Positions 17,357 through 26,258 of a stretch of DNA of 64,000 nt are shown here, piece by piece. The position numbers and the translations under genes were made by a program. The stretch's first letter is position 1, and every line of letters begins with the position of its first letter. This DNA is from Nematocida homosporus. Taxonomy: Eukaryota; Microsporidia. The stretch covers positions 1 through 64,000 of the forward strand of contig NW_026250672.1 of the NCBI RefSeq assembly GCF_024244095.1, given 5' to 3'. Below the pieces are notes generated by a model, which worked only from the letters and a program-made list of their open reading frames with translations, searched no databases and had not been told where the DNA came from.

Positions 17357-17578
17357 ATGCTTATCCCCATTCGCTGCTTCACGTGTGGCAAAGAGATTTC
17401 TAGTCGTTGGGAAGAGTACACTTTACAAACAGCCCATTCAGATAACAAAGCTGAAATCCTTACCAACTTAGGGTTTAAAAGGCCCTGCTGCCGGACTGTA
17501 ATGCTTACTACAGTAGATATTATGCAAAAGATACTTAAGTTTGAATATCCCCAAGAAACACAAGAGCCTACACTTTAA
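17357..17578 (+). CDS. RPB10: RNA polymerase subunit RPB10 (RPABC5)
   Basis: A 73-aa zinc-binding subunit shared by RNA polymerases I, II and III. MLIPIRCFTCGKEI carries the first pair C7/C10, and FKRPCCRTVML the adjacent pair typical of RPB10. L-T-T-V-D-I-M-Q-K matches the conserved C-terminal helix. Its length is normal for the family. It shares a 26-nt intergenic region with divergent NBP35. Confidence 0.95.
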   Translation: MLIPIRCFTCGKEISSRWEEYTLQTAHSDNKAEILTNLGFKRPCCRTVMLTTVDIMQKILKFEYPQETQEPTL

Positions 17579-18308
17579 TTGAGTTAAGTTGTGATGAGTT
17601 AAGTTAAGTTGGTTTGGTTTGGTTGGTGATGAGTTAAGTTGGTTTTATATTAGAGATGGCTTTAGATATGGTTAAGTTAAGTAAGATTTAATAAAGGTAT
17701 TTAGTTGCAGCATTGTGTTAAGATTGAGTTGAGTTTGTGTAGTACCCAATACTAAGTCTATCTTAACTAATACATACTCTATTAGAGACATTCTTTGGGA
17801 TAAGTAGTGTCGTTTGTTAAGTAAATATAGACGTGAGTGAGTATGATGCCATATCAAGTTAGTGTAGATATGCCAAGCTAAATTGGTTAAAGTTATGTGA
17901 TGGTGTTATTGTGATAGTATTGTGTTTAGTATTGTGTTTAGTATTGTGTTTGGTATTGTGATAGTACTACATTGGGGTAGTATGGTGTGAGTTGGTATTG
18001 AATTGAGCTGTACCACCCGTTGTTGTTGAATACTTAGGTTACACGTCTATTGAATGCTGTAAAGTATCTGTTATCTAGTATGTTGGCCGTTAAATTAGAG
18101 CCTAGTAAGACTGAATCGGTTTAATGATTTATTTGCTTAAAACTAATCATAAGCAGTTTGCCAAGGAAAAAGATAAGGGTTGTGTTTTATTTACGACTTA
18201 AGCTATGAAAAGTAAGATTATGTGCTGAAATGGGATCGAATAACACATTGCGCTAAACAATGCTTAATTCACTAACAGCTTAATTCTAACCTAAGTATGA
18301 AAGACAAC
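17579..18308. other. Long intergenic region
   Basis: No gene supported. TTGAGTTAAGTTGTGATGAG-like words fill 17579-17760, and GTATTGTGTTTA repeats 17910-17960. The end (18265-18315) is AC-rich (CTAACCTAAGTATGAAA, duplicated around 18290-18325). An open frame at 17672-17857 on the minus strand lies in repeat-like DNA and is not credible. Confidence 0.55.
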
Positions 18309-19337
18309 CTAACCTAAGTATGAAACTAGGCCTAAGAAGGGGTAGATGATGTCCGGAATAAAGAGCAAGGAGAGGTACTCCCGACAGATGCTTCCTTTAG
18401 CAATGATATCACCAGATGAAAGAACAGTCTCTGTACCCGCTGCACTCTGAATAGTAGTACTCTCTGGATTAATTAGCATAAAAACACCCGTTTCTGCCAC
18501 ATCCAAAGTCTCGTTCGGGGAAAAGTTCATTAAGTGCGTGCACCGGAGTACCTTGTCCTTTTCAGCAACAGTTAAATGGGTATAGTTGGAATTCCTTTCC
18601 AAGACCTGGCAAATTCTCTCTCGACTCTTCCGCTGGTCCGCCATTAAGATAGCCGTATAAGAATCTGCATTCACCACCCATACTTTAGCTGGCGAGGTAC
18701 AAACCACCGTGGCTGTCCGGGGAAAGCTGTACAACAACGAGATTTCTCCAAACAAGGACTCAGCGGCTAGAACAGAGACTACTTCTCCATTCTGAATGAC
18801 CTGAAAGGTCCCGCTTTCAATCAGGTACATTGTCTTCCCATAATCTCCCTGGGTGATTAGCTGGAAGTGCTCGGATATCTCTTCCAAGTACATGGTTGAG
18901 ACGAGCTTCTTCATCTGGTCCGGATTCATAGTCCGGCTAATCACGCGCGAGCGCCAGAGAATAGATAAAAGAAATTCAAAGAGCTCAGTACTCTTGGGAT
19001 ACTCGAGCAAAGGGGCAAAAGGATCAGCAGAAGCACAAACACTTCCCCGACGTTTCCGATGGCTCTGATCCGGATGGTCTAATAAAGGTATAGCCTCTGC
19101 GGAAGAGAACATATCCTGTTCATTGCTCATGAGTTCTTCTTCCACCTCCAGAACCTCTTCGGCAGCCCTAACCAAAAGGTCCTCTGATAGTCCTTCAACG
19201 TTTTCGTTCTCGGAGTTGATCAAATAAAGCGCTAAGACATCATAGGCAAACTTAAGCGGATTTTCAATTTCCGCGCCTCTTTTACCTAAATAACCGCTAA
19301 TAATCGCTACGGCCCTAGCGAAGACATCTGTTGCCAT
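18309..19337 (-). CDS. BCY1: cAMP-dependent protein kinase regulatory subunit
   Basis: A 342-aa PKA regulatory subunit, which holds the catalytic subunit inactive until cAMP binds. The inhibitor segment KRRGSVCA (Ser99) is of the phosphorylatable type II kind. The first cyclic-nucleotide domain (about 140-255) keeps a normal phosphate-binding cassette, FGEISLLYSFPRTATV, with E197 and R206. The second domain is short and lacks any FGE...PRAA cassette, so only one cAMP site seems functional. The N-terminal 50 residues may be a docking/dimerisation helix. The start at 19337 is the first true ATG; an upstream TTG only extends the frame into the neighbouring gene. Confidence 0.88.
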   Translation of the reverse strand: MATDVFARAVAIISGYLGKRGAEIENPLKFAYDVLALYLINSENENVEGLSEDLLVRAAEEVLEVEEELMSNEQDMFSSAEAIPLLDHPDQSHRKRRGSVCASADPFAPLLEYPKSTELFEFLLSILWRSRVISRTMNPDQMKKLVSTMYLEEISEHFQLITQGDYGKTMYLIESGTFQVIQNGEVVSVLAAESLFGEISLLYSFPRTATVVCTSPAKVWVVNADSYTAILMADQRKSRERICQVLERNSNYTHLTVAEKDKVLRCTHLMNFSPNETLDVAETGVFMLINPESTTIQSAAGTETVLSSGDIIAKGSICREYLSLLFIPDIIYPFLGLVSYLG

Positions 19338-19358
19338 AGTGTAAAAAAAAGAGGGTAC

Positions 19359-19364
19359 TTTATT
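19359..19364 (-). terminator. AATAAA overlapping the histidine phosphatase stop
   Basis: Last codon GAA, stop TAA and the next A form AATAAA. The next gene on the same strand starts 22 nt after the stop. Confidence 0.5.
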
Positions 19365-20508
19365 CGCGTTGGCATTCTGCTGATAGATCGCTGAAATAGA
19401 AAGAGTTGCAGATACGCACAAACTCTTCTAGAGGGCACACTTCGGAGCGTCCTTTCTTTTCTCGTTTACAGAGACCAATTGGGACCTCCTGGCCATTGTA
19501 ACGCATAAGAACGTAATGTTCTTGCGAGGTTTTATCTTTAAGAAGTTCGAAGATAACATTGGCTCCGAATTTGGGCCAAGCCTTAGGATCTGAGCCGAGA
19601 GCTTTAAGTAAAGGGTAGACAGTGACATCGTGGGCGGAGAAGATAGAGGCTTTGAGGGGTAGGTTTGGGTCGGCTGCCTTATGAACGAGATGGTTTGAAA
19701 TTTCATTAAGGAGTGCCCCGGTATTGAGGGCTATGCCTTCTTGGGTGTTGAGATGGCCAAACCAGAGGCGCAAAGAGTACTCTTCTAAGGTAGATAAGAT
19801 GTGTCGTGGCACCTGTCGGAATTGTGAGAAGCCATGAGCACGGTTGCTGGCAATTAAGTCATAAATAGCGTAGGGAGAAAGGGCGGCTAGGGACGGCGAG
19901 AAGTTCTTTGAAAAGTAGTGTCTAAGCAGGTCGGCTTTTGGTGAGAACTCCTTTTTGAGTGCGGCTTGGGACTGGTTGGTTAGGGTTTTCAGCCGGGGAC
20001 AGTGTCGACTTATCCCAAGACTATCTGCGGTTATGTCATTGACACGCACATCCATTTGGGCAGGATGGGTAGGGAATAAGCCTTGCATTAACGATTGTAG
20101 ACTTTCAAGGGTGCGCTGGAAGTTAGTCGAGCGCAGTTGAAACTCTTCCTTCTTGAAAACGGGACTAATCAAACCTTCTTTCTCAACATAACGCCGGCGG
20201 AACCAGGCGCCCAGTTTAGTTAGAGTCTCTCGCCCCTTATCAGTCAGCTGTCCGGGCGCACAGTTAAATTCCTGACCCGAATGGAGCGTTAAATTAAACT
20301 CAACGGGTGGTGATTCTTTGCGCTGGAAGTAAGATAAAAGCCCCTTAATGCGATCGGTTAAAGTGTGCGGCTTATTTGGAGCCACATAGCTAATTTTAGA
20401 TGTGCGATGGCAGAGATTCCAATTAGTGCGATCGTGCGGGCCAAACAAAAGAGGGGTTCTTTCACCATGGCGGTGAATTAGATGAACGTACGCTAATTGA
20501 AGGGTCAT
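19360..20508 (-). CDS. Histidine acid phosphatase-family protein
   Basis: A 382-aa member of the two-branch histidine phosphatase superfamily. The catalytic RHGERTP lies at residues 13-19 (His14 is the nucleophile). A later SAHDVTVYPLL supplies the second catalytic His-Asp. TDKGRETLTKLGAWFRRRY and LRSTNFQRTLESLQSL are typical of acid phosphatases. The start at 20508 is the only ATG in a suitable place; the catalytic motif then begins almost at the N-terminus with no signal peptide, so the enzyme is probably not secreted, unlike most acid phosphatases. Substrate unknown. Divergent from the CSC1-like gene, 48 nt apart. Confidence 0.85.
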   Translation of the reverse strand: MTLQLAYVHLIHRHGERTPLLFGPHDRTNWNLCHRTSKISYVAPNKPHTLTDRIKGLLSYFQRKESPPVEFNLTLHSGQEFNCAPGQLTDKGRETLTKLGAWFRRRYVEKEGLISPVFKKEEFQLRSTNFQRTLESLQSLMQGLFPTHPAQMDVRVNDITADSLGISRHCPRLKTLTNQSQAALKKEFSPKADLLRHYFSKNFSPSLAALSPYAIYDLIASNRAHGFSQFRQVPRHILSTLEEYSLRLWFGHLNTQEGIALNTGALLNEISNHLVHKAADPNLPLKASIFSAHDVTVYPLLKALGSDPKAWPKFGANVIFELLKDKTSQEHYVLMRYNGQEVPIGLCKREKKGRSEVCPLEEFVRICNSFYFSDLSAECQRE

Positions 20509-20556
20509 AAAAACAGAAAATACATCTACATTAATAGGACATAATAACAAACAAGC

Positions 20557-23253
20557 ATGGATAAAAAGGAGGAAACAAAAGAAAGAATGGATATTGTCAA
20601 CAAGATCAGTTTGAGTGATGCAGATTCGGCCATTAAAGTGAACTTGTTGCTGCAGCTAGGTCTTGGGGCTGGTGCCTTTATTGGGTTTGTGCTACTGCGG
20701 AAGCGCATGCCGTGGATATACTGTGCCAACACAAAGAGTAGCAAAACTCACCCGGCAAGAATGTATCAGGGCATACTAAGCTGGATTATTCCGGTGGTGA
20801 CTATCTCGGACATAGAGTTTTTTGATCTTGTTGGGTTTGATGCTTTCTTGTTTACGGAGACTTTGAAGCTTTTAGGGATGATCTTTACAGTGCTGGCTAT
20901 ATTGTTAGTGCCTGTGCTAGGGGCATACTATGCTTTGTTTGGGGGTGGAAAAGAGACCCAGTTGCTATTGCGTCTGTCGATACTTCGTACTAAAGAGAGT
21001 GGCCGTAGTGTTAATGGAATTATTCCGGGTATATCTACTTGGGTTGTGACTTTGGTAGTGTTGTACTTTCTCTACATGTTCTACCGAAAGTATATCATTT
21101 TGCGGCAGCTGCACCTGCGGGACCGGTCCTTTTCCAAATCAACGCCCTCGATTAGACGTTTGGCGGCAGAGATGCATTCGGTGAAGAAGGCCTTAAATGA
21201 AATAGACTTGCCATCCCGGAGTGTGCTCCTGCGCAACTTGCCTTCACATATCAAGAACAAAGACGGGTTGTTAGACTACCTAACAATGCTTAATTTAGGA
21301 ATTGCCCCAGAAGAGTGCCATGTTGTGCTGAACACGAAGGAGCTAGAAAGATTACTCTCTCGCAAACGAGAAATGATCTATTGTTTAGAGCAGGAAATTC
21401 AACAACAATTCATTCGTATCAATACTCTATCTCTGCAAAACAACTTCTTTGCTGAGTGTGTTGATAATTACGACCCGGACATGGACTTGATTTCCAATGC
21501 AATCCAATGGGGCCGGCGGCATAAGAAGGATGTTAAGAAGGTTAAAGCCGAGAGCGTGCAAGAAATGTTTCAGACCTTTTGTTCGTCCCCCTTTCTTGGC
21601 CACTTGGCACAATTTAACCCTAAAATAGGCGCTGATAAGATCCGGGACTATATGCACACGATTGAGTCATTGAGTGCGGCCATCGACGAAGAAAGAAGTC
21701 GGAAAATGTCTCAAATAGAGGATAAACAACTACTGCTACCAGATGTGGCTGAGAAGAGTCTACATGATCCGTATGCGCTGGAAAGAGAGAAGCCAATCTT
21801 CTTCTCGTTCGGATCAATGCTGCATGTCATGCGCCAGTACCGTGAGTTCTCTTCGGGCTTTCCTAAAGAAACACGTTCAGCCTTTGTGACCTTCCATAAT
21901 GCAGAAGGAGCCAATGCTATGAAGATGGCTCTAATTGGAACAGGAACTTTTAGCTGTAAGGCCGTTGAAGCTCCGCCGCCGGAAGAGCTTATCTGGCCGA
22001 CTTTGTCCGATCCAGAGCCAGCTCGGATTGTGCGACAGTTTGCGGGCTCAATCGTCACCTTTGTGTTTGTGGTGTTTTTTGTCTTCTTTGTCTTTCTGGT
22101 CTCTAGTTTGATTAACCTTTCTACCTTTGATAAGATTGTGTCTTGGATTAACCCTGATTTACAGGCGATCACCCAGACCCGGGAGTTTCGGGCATCTTTC
22201 CATGCGATTTTCGTGCCTTCGGTGTACAGTCTCTTTTTAGCCTTGGCACCCTCGGCGATTAATGCCATCTGTTTATTCGAAGGGAATATTTCCCACACGG
22301 AGTTCCAAAAGAATTTCGGCCGGAAGTATTCACTATTCCTGTTTATGAACGGATTCTTGGCGTTTATATTCAGCACAACCCTGATTGCCATTATCGACAA
22401 CAAGAAGGCCAAACAAAGTGTTTTTGAGTCTATCTCGGTACCAGTAGTAGTCTCCTCTACCTTCTTTCTGAACACCCTGATCCAGAAGACTTTCTTTGGG
22501 CTAATGTTTACACTGCTCGAGCCAAAGAGAGTTTTCTTTCGGCTGGTCTCACACTTCCTAGGCGGAGTAAGAACTCGGCGAGAAGAGATTGAAGATATCC
22601 AGCCCGAACGCATTAATTTTGGGTACTACTACCCACAAGTCTTTCTTACGTTTCCAATGGTGTTGATTTACACGGTTATTTGTCCGGTCTTCTTTATTTT
22701 GGGTGCGATTCACTTCATGCTCTCGTTTTTGGTCTACAAGTCCCTCTTCATGTACTCGCACACGAGTGATTTAGAAAGTGGCGGGGGACACTGGCCAATG
22801 CTTTGTGGTAGCATCTTTTATGCGCTCATTACCTTCCAGGTTATTAACATTGCGCACTTTTTAGCTATGCGCCAGTATGTGATTCTTCTCTTTGTGGTGC
22901 CTTTAGTAGTCATTACCGTCGGCATAGGACAGAGCTTCAACAAAATCATGAAGCAAAGGTGCAACTACCTGCCCAATAGTGCTAAGGAGCTAGAGGAAGG
23001 AGCCAATTTCATGTACAAAATCTCGCTTATGCGTCGTGAAGTAATCAAGAACTGGAAAGAGTCTTCCCAGGTAGAGAAAGTTTTCCTTAACCTCAACCAC
23101 ACCAAACGATCCTTGTTCTTCACCAAAGAGCCGTACATCTACAAAGACCTTTCCCTACTGCCTTCCTCATCAGCCGCCATTCTTCCCAACTGGTTCTGTA
23201 CTGTTCTTTGTTATCTCCAGGCCGAGGGCGACTCTACCATCTTTCGTCTCTAA
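20557..23253 (+). CDS. CSC1/OSCA/TMEM63-family cation channel
   Basis: An 898-aa multi-pass protein of the CSC1/OSCA/TMEM63 (DUF221) family of osmo- or mechanically gated channels and related scramblases. The N-terminal part has three membrane helices (about 25-48, 110-135, 155-180). A cytosolic region follows, with VLLRNLPSHIKNKDGL, an RRM-like start typical of the family. The channel core begins after APPPEELIWPTLSDPEPAR, a strong family signature, and holds about eight further helices, including FVFVVFFVFFVFLVSSLI, CLFEGNISHTEFQKNFGRKY and FGYYYPQVFLTFPMVLIY. Length is normal for the family. An osmotic-response role would suit a spore-forming parasite, but that is inference. Confidence 0.9.
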   Translation: MDKKEETKERMDIVNKISLSDADSAIKVNLLLQLGLGAGAFIGFVLLRKRMPWIYCANTKSSKTHPARMYQGILSWIIPVVTISDIEFFDLVGFDAFLFTETLKLLGMIFTVLAILLVPVLGAYYALFGGGKETQLLLRLSILRTKESGRSVNGIIPGISTWVVTLVVLYFLYMFYRKYIILRQLHLRDRSFSKSTPSIRRLAAEMHSVKKALNEIDLPSRSVLLRNLPSHIKNKDGLLDYLTMLNLGIAPEECHVVLNTKELERLLSRKREMIYCLEQEIQQQFIRINTLSLQNNFFAECVDNYDPDMDLISNAIQWGRRHKKDVKKVKAESVQEMFQTFCSSPFLGHLAQFNPKIGADKIRDYMHTIESLSAAIDEERSRKMSQIEDKQLLLPDVAEKSLHDPYALEREKPIFFSFGSMLHVMRQYREFSSGFPKETRSAFVTFHNAEGANAMKMALIGTGTFSCKAVEAPPPEELIWPTLSDPEPARIVRQFAGSIVTFVFVVFFVFFVFLVSSLINLSTFDKIVSWINPDLQAITQTREFRASFHAIFVPSVYSLFLALAPSAINAICLFEGNISHTEFQKNFGRKYSLFLFMNGFLAFIFSTTLIAIIDNKKAKQSVFESISVPVVVSSTFFLNTLIQKTFFGLMFTLLEPKRVFFRLVSHFLGGVRTRREEIEDIQPERINFGYYYPQVFLTFPMVLIYTVICPVFFILGAIHFMLSFLVYKSLFMYSHTSDLESGGGHWPMLCGSIFYALITFQVINIAHFLAMRQYVILLFVVPLVVITVGIGQSFNKIMKQRCNYLPNSAKELEEGANFMYKISLMRREVIKNWKESSQVEKVFLNLNHTKRSLFFTKEPYIYKDLSLLPSSSAAILPNWFCTVLCYLQAEGDSTIFRL

Positions 23254-23728
23254 TTGGGTTAGTATTGGGTTGAGTTGAGTTGGGTTGGGTTGGGATAATC
23301 TCTACCCAATGCCACCCTAGGTTGTCATCTCTACCTCTATCTCTACCATCACCCTACAACCTCACTTAATCCTACCTAACCCAATTACACCTTTATCAGA
23401 TTGTTAATTTCTGCATATTAATACTAACCCATAGACCACTACTGACACACCACCACTCAACTTAGTACTAACTTAGTATTAACTTAAGATTAACTCAATA
23501 GCAACTTAGTATCAACTTACTACTAACTTAAGACCCACTTAGTATCAACTTAACTCCATACTAACTTAACTCCATACTAACTTAACCGAACCCAACTTAA
23601 CTCAACTTAATTCAACTTAATATTTCGCTTATAATAAACACTAACCCAATACGACCAGTAGAGCAGTGTACTAACCCAATACTAATTCTATTTATTGTTT
23701 ACCTTAGGCCAGTACTGCTAGCTTTTGT
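23254..23728. other. Intergenic, short GT-rich then long AC-rich block
   Basis: No gene seen. GT-rich words run only to about 23300. From 23330 to 23690 the plus strand is dominated by ACTTAGTATCAACTTA and CTTAACTCCATACTAA repeats. Confidence 0.6.
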
Positions 23729-23812
23729 GGTTTGATGGCCGAGCGGTCTAAGGCGTTCGACTTAAGATCGAATCTCCAATTGGAGGCGCGGGTTCGAATC
23801 CCGCTCAAACCA
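23729..23812 (+). tRNA. tRNA-Leu (anticodon UAA)
   Basis: An 84-nt type II tRNA. The acceptor GGTTTGA (23729-23735) pairs with TCAAACC (23805-23811), discriminator A. The anticodon stem TTCGA/TCGAA encloses CTTAAGA, anticodon TAA at 23763-23765. The long variable arm CTCC-AATT-GGAG is typical of Leu. The T arm is GCGGG-TTCGAAT-CCCGC. A box 23736-23746 and B box 23791-23801 are intact. There is no intron and no 3' CCA added beyond the acceptor. TTTTT at 23815-23819 would end pol III transcription. The BRCA2-like gene starts 30 nt further on. Confidence 0.97.
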
Positions 23813-23814
23813 TC

Positions 23815-23819
23815 TTTTT
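23815..23819 (+). terminator. Pol III T-run terminator of tRNA-Leu
   Basis: Five consecutive T residues two bases after the tRNA 3' end, the standard RNA polymerase III stop signal. Confidence 0.8.
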
Positions 23820-23842
23820 AGCTTCTCCTTTTTCTTTATCAG

Positions 23843-25501
23843 ATGCCCGAGAATAAGAACAAGCGCGTTTATGAGCCTAAAGTAGCTCAACTCCTTCTTG
23901 ATGAGTGCGAAGGTTCGGGCTTGCCCGATCTAAAACCGGGTGATTTGCTAAGACCTGCTGTTAAACCTCCTATTCCAACGACCAGCTTTTTTGATACGTC
24001 TTTCAAGTTAGAGGAGAAAGAGTTTCCTTTTGCGGTTGAGAACGAGTCTTTCTATAGTGAAGCCACTAACGCTCCTTTTCAAGACTACTCGATTCCCACG
24101 GTTAGAACCGAAAGTAAGATCATTTATACTGATAGTAGCCAGTTTGTGACTCCACCTCGCAAAAAGCCGCGAGCAATGGTGTTTAATAGTCCGCAACTAC
24201 TGGATCCCGATGAAAGCATTGATTTAGAGACCTGCACACTGCGAAAGCATCGAGGCGCCAGCCGCACTAAAATCCCTATTGTCGGCCTGCCGCCTAGCTC
24301 TACAATAGGTCCGACTGAATTTCCCTACTTCCCTGGGTTTAAAACGGCTTTAGGCCAGGCAGTTGTAGTTCAGGAGGACAGTTTAATTAAAGCCCGGCGC
24401 AGTCTTGATTTCTTGCAACCAGCCCAAGTGAAACAACCGCCTAAGGTCCTGTTACCGCGCGAACGAATGATTCTATCGGCCCAAGCGGCCTTTCATGCCA
24501 TGCAAAAGGAGATCTTTCCTGTTACCCGCACTGCGGCTGATTTTCACTCTCTCTTCTGTACCTTCCAGTGGACGTGGATCTCCCTAATGCCCGTAATTGA
24601 ATCAATTAGACGGCGCGATTCAGATATGGCCCAGAGAGAGATTGAAGACCTTATTATACGGGAGGCCAAACGAAGATGGAAACAAAACCATCCCTCAATT
24701 CTGCAGCGCATTGTAGAACGCGATACTCAACCTGGGGTGTATATGAAGCTGCTCGTGATCAAGGAAGGCCGGAATAGTATCTGGGTCACCGATGGACTCT
24801 ATTCCGTTCGTGCTGCTTTAGATCCGCATTTAGTTGCTATCGCCAGAAAGATCAAAGTAGGCCGAGTCCTACAAGTAATTGGAGCGACTTTATTACTACC
24901 AGGACCTACACCGATTGATGAGGTGGCTGCCCAGGAGACAATAGCCATTCAGCTCAACTACAACGGGGTTAAGCCATGTCTTAGTGGCGTTCTTGGCTAC
25001 CAGCCTTGTTCAGCCTATCTCCGCTCTGTTTCCTTTTTCAAACCCCAAAGTGGGACTGTTGGCTGTGTTTCCTTGTACTTTGCCAAGCTAGTTTGTTCCA
25101 AGTGCGTTATTAACCTCAATGGCTCTAAAACAACTATTGACGAGTCGCGCCGAGAAGAAACCCTTGAAACGGTCTATGCCAGTATTAAAAAGCGCTGCCT
25201 TTCAAAAGAAGAGGAGCAAGAGGTCTACCGAACCATTAGTGTTACTCGTTTTGTCCAGTATGAGGTCACTACGGACTACAATCCCTCTAACATTCCCATC
25301 TACCTAACAATTTGGCAACCACCAAAAGACGAAGACTTTCTGCACAAGAGGTTTGAAGTCTTTGTGCTCAACACTTCCTCATACGCCCCTAACTCCAAGG
25401 CCCTCTTCCTCACCTCAACTCGCTACTCTGTCTTCATTCCCATTATTGATCCGCCCCCGAACCCCTATGAAACCGTTATCCACTCTAAATACTATAAATA
25501 A
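23843..25501 (+). CDS. Compact BRCA2/Brh2-like recombination mediator
   Basis: A 552-aa BRCA2-family protein, which loads Rad51 on single-stranded DNA. One BRC repeat lies near 163-190: FKTALGQAVVV followed by EDSLIKARRSL, matching F-x-T-A-S-G-K...EESLxKAR with S to L and K to Q changes. A helical domain follows (about 215-290). The first OB fold (about 298-380) contains LVIKEGRNSIWVTDGLY, SVRAALDPHLV and KVGRVLQVIGATLL, and is followed by FFKPQSGTVGCVSLYFAKLV; all these match BRCA2 in order. It is far smaller than animal BRCA2 and about half of Ustilago Brh2. PPRKKPR (104-110) could be a nuclear signal. The stop is embedded in AATAAA. Confidence 0.87.
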   Translation: MPENKNKRVYEPKVAQLLLDECEGSGLPDLKPGDLLRPAVKPPIPTTSFFDTSFKLEEKEFPFAVENESFYSEATNAPFQDYSIPTVRTESKIIYTDSSQFVTPPRKKPRAMVFNSPQLLDPDESIDLETCTLRKHRGASRTKIPIVGLPPSSTIGPTEFPYFPGFKTALGQAVVVQEDSLIKARRSLDFLQPAQVKQPPKVLLPRERMILSAQAAFHAMQKEIFPVTRTAADFHSLFCTFQWTWISLMPVIESIRRRDSDMAQREIEDLIIREAKRRWKQNHPSILQRIVERDTQPGVYMKLLVIKEGRNSIWVTDGLYSVRAALDPHLVAIARKIKVGRVLQVIGATLLLPGPTPIDEVAAQETIAIQLNYNGVKPCLSGVLGYQPCSAYLRSVSFFKPQSGTVGCVSLYFAKLVCSKCVINLNGSKTTIDESRREETLETVYASIKKRCLSKEEEQEVYRTISVTRFVQYEVTTDYNPSNIPIYLTIWQPPKDEDFLHKRFEVFVLNTSSYAPNSKALFLTSTRYSVFIPIIDPPPNPYETVIHSKYYK

Positions 25502-25502
25502 A
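25497..25502 (+). terminator. AATAAA overlapping the BRCA2-like stop
   Basis: Last codon AAA, stop TAA and the following A make AATAAA. Confidence 0.5.
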
Positions 25503-26258
25503 CCGCTTACTAACTAATTCCTAACCAACTACACCAAACTACACTAAACTCAATACCAACTACACCCAATTAGCAACCATCTCTTTATTTAAGTTAGCAC
25601 TCATTTTAATCGCAATACTAACTCAATACCAGCCAACTTAATACCAACACAATATCAACGCAATTTAATATAACTAATTACACAACGAGATACACAATAC
25701 TTACTTTACTTAACTCGACCGCACTCTCTACCACACTAAACACTACCAAACACTACCAAACACTACCAAACCAAACACCACACTAAACACCACACATCTT
25801 AAACTCAGTAAATACCATAGATAACCCCTGTATTACCCTATTTGGACATGTTTTTTTTAGTACCCCCGGCAATGAAGATACTTTCATGACTAGAGTCGCT
25901 GACTAAAGATGAATGAATACTTCTGAGCCAATTTATTTAATAGTTCTTGTGCTAGATGGGCACGTTAGTTTAGGCTAGCAAACACATCGCTTATTCATAT
26001 ACAACAAAGTGATGTTTTTGATGACGAGTCTGAACGCAATGAATGACAACTTATACTGATTGTTTGTATATAATATCTTGCAAGTGATGATAATGCTTTC
26101 ACGACGGTCGACTGAACGATGATGACTAGTATATCTGATGCGTTTATTGTTTAATTTCATTTGTTTAATGTTTGTTGTGACATTTGTTTGTTGACAGATA
26201 TGGTAATTAGTTGTGGTGATTAAAATAGATATAAATATAGGATAGAATCTTTGGCCTA
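25502..26258. other. Long AC-rich intergenic region
   Basis: No gene supported. 25502-25800 is AC-rich with ACACTAAACTCAATACC-like words and a short run of CACTACCAAA copies (25740-25775). 25840-26220 is AT-rich and unlike the repeats. A minus-strand frame across 25975-26352 overlaps the next gene's promoter and start and is rejected. Confidence 0.55.
26230..26237 (+). promoter_or_regulatory. TATAAATA upstream of the 494-aa secreted protein gene
   Basis: Exact octamer ending 22 nt before the ATG at 26259. Confidence 0.6.

Noticed and set aside
21711..22613. 300-codon minus-strand ORF inside the CSC1-like gene
   Set aside because: It is antisense to a protein with strong family matches along its length; its translation shows no domain and the frame is open by codon bias of the sense strand.
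25740..25775. Transposon end from the CACTACCAAA copies
   Set aside because: The copies are adjacent and short, with no inverted partner or ORF for a transposase nearby.
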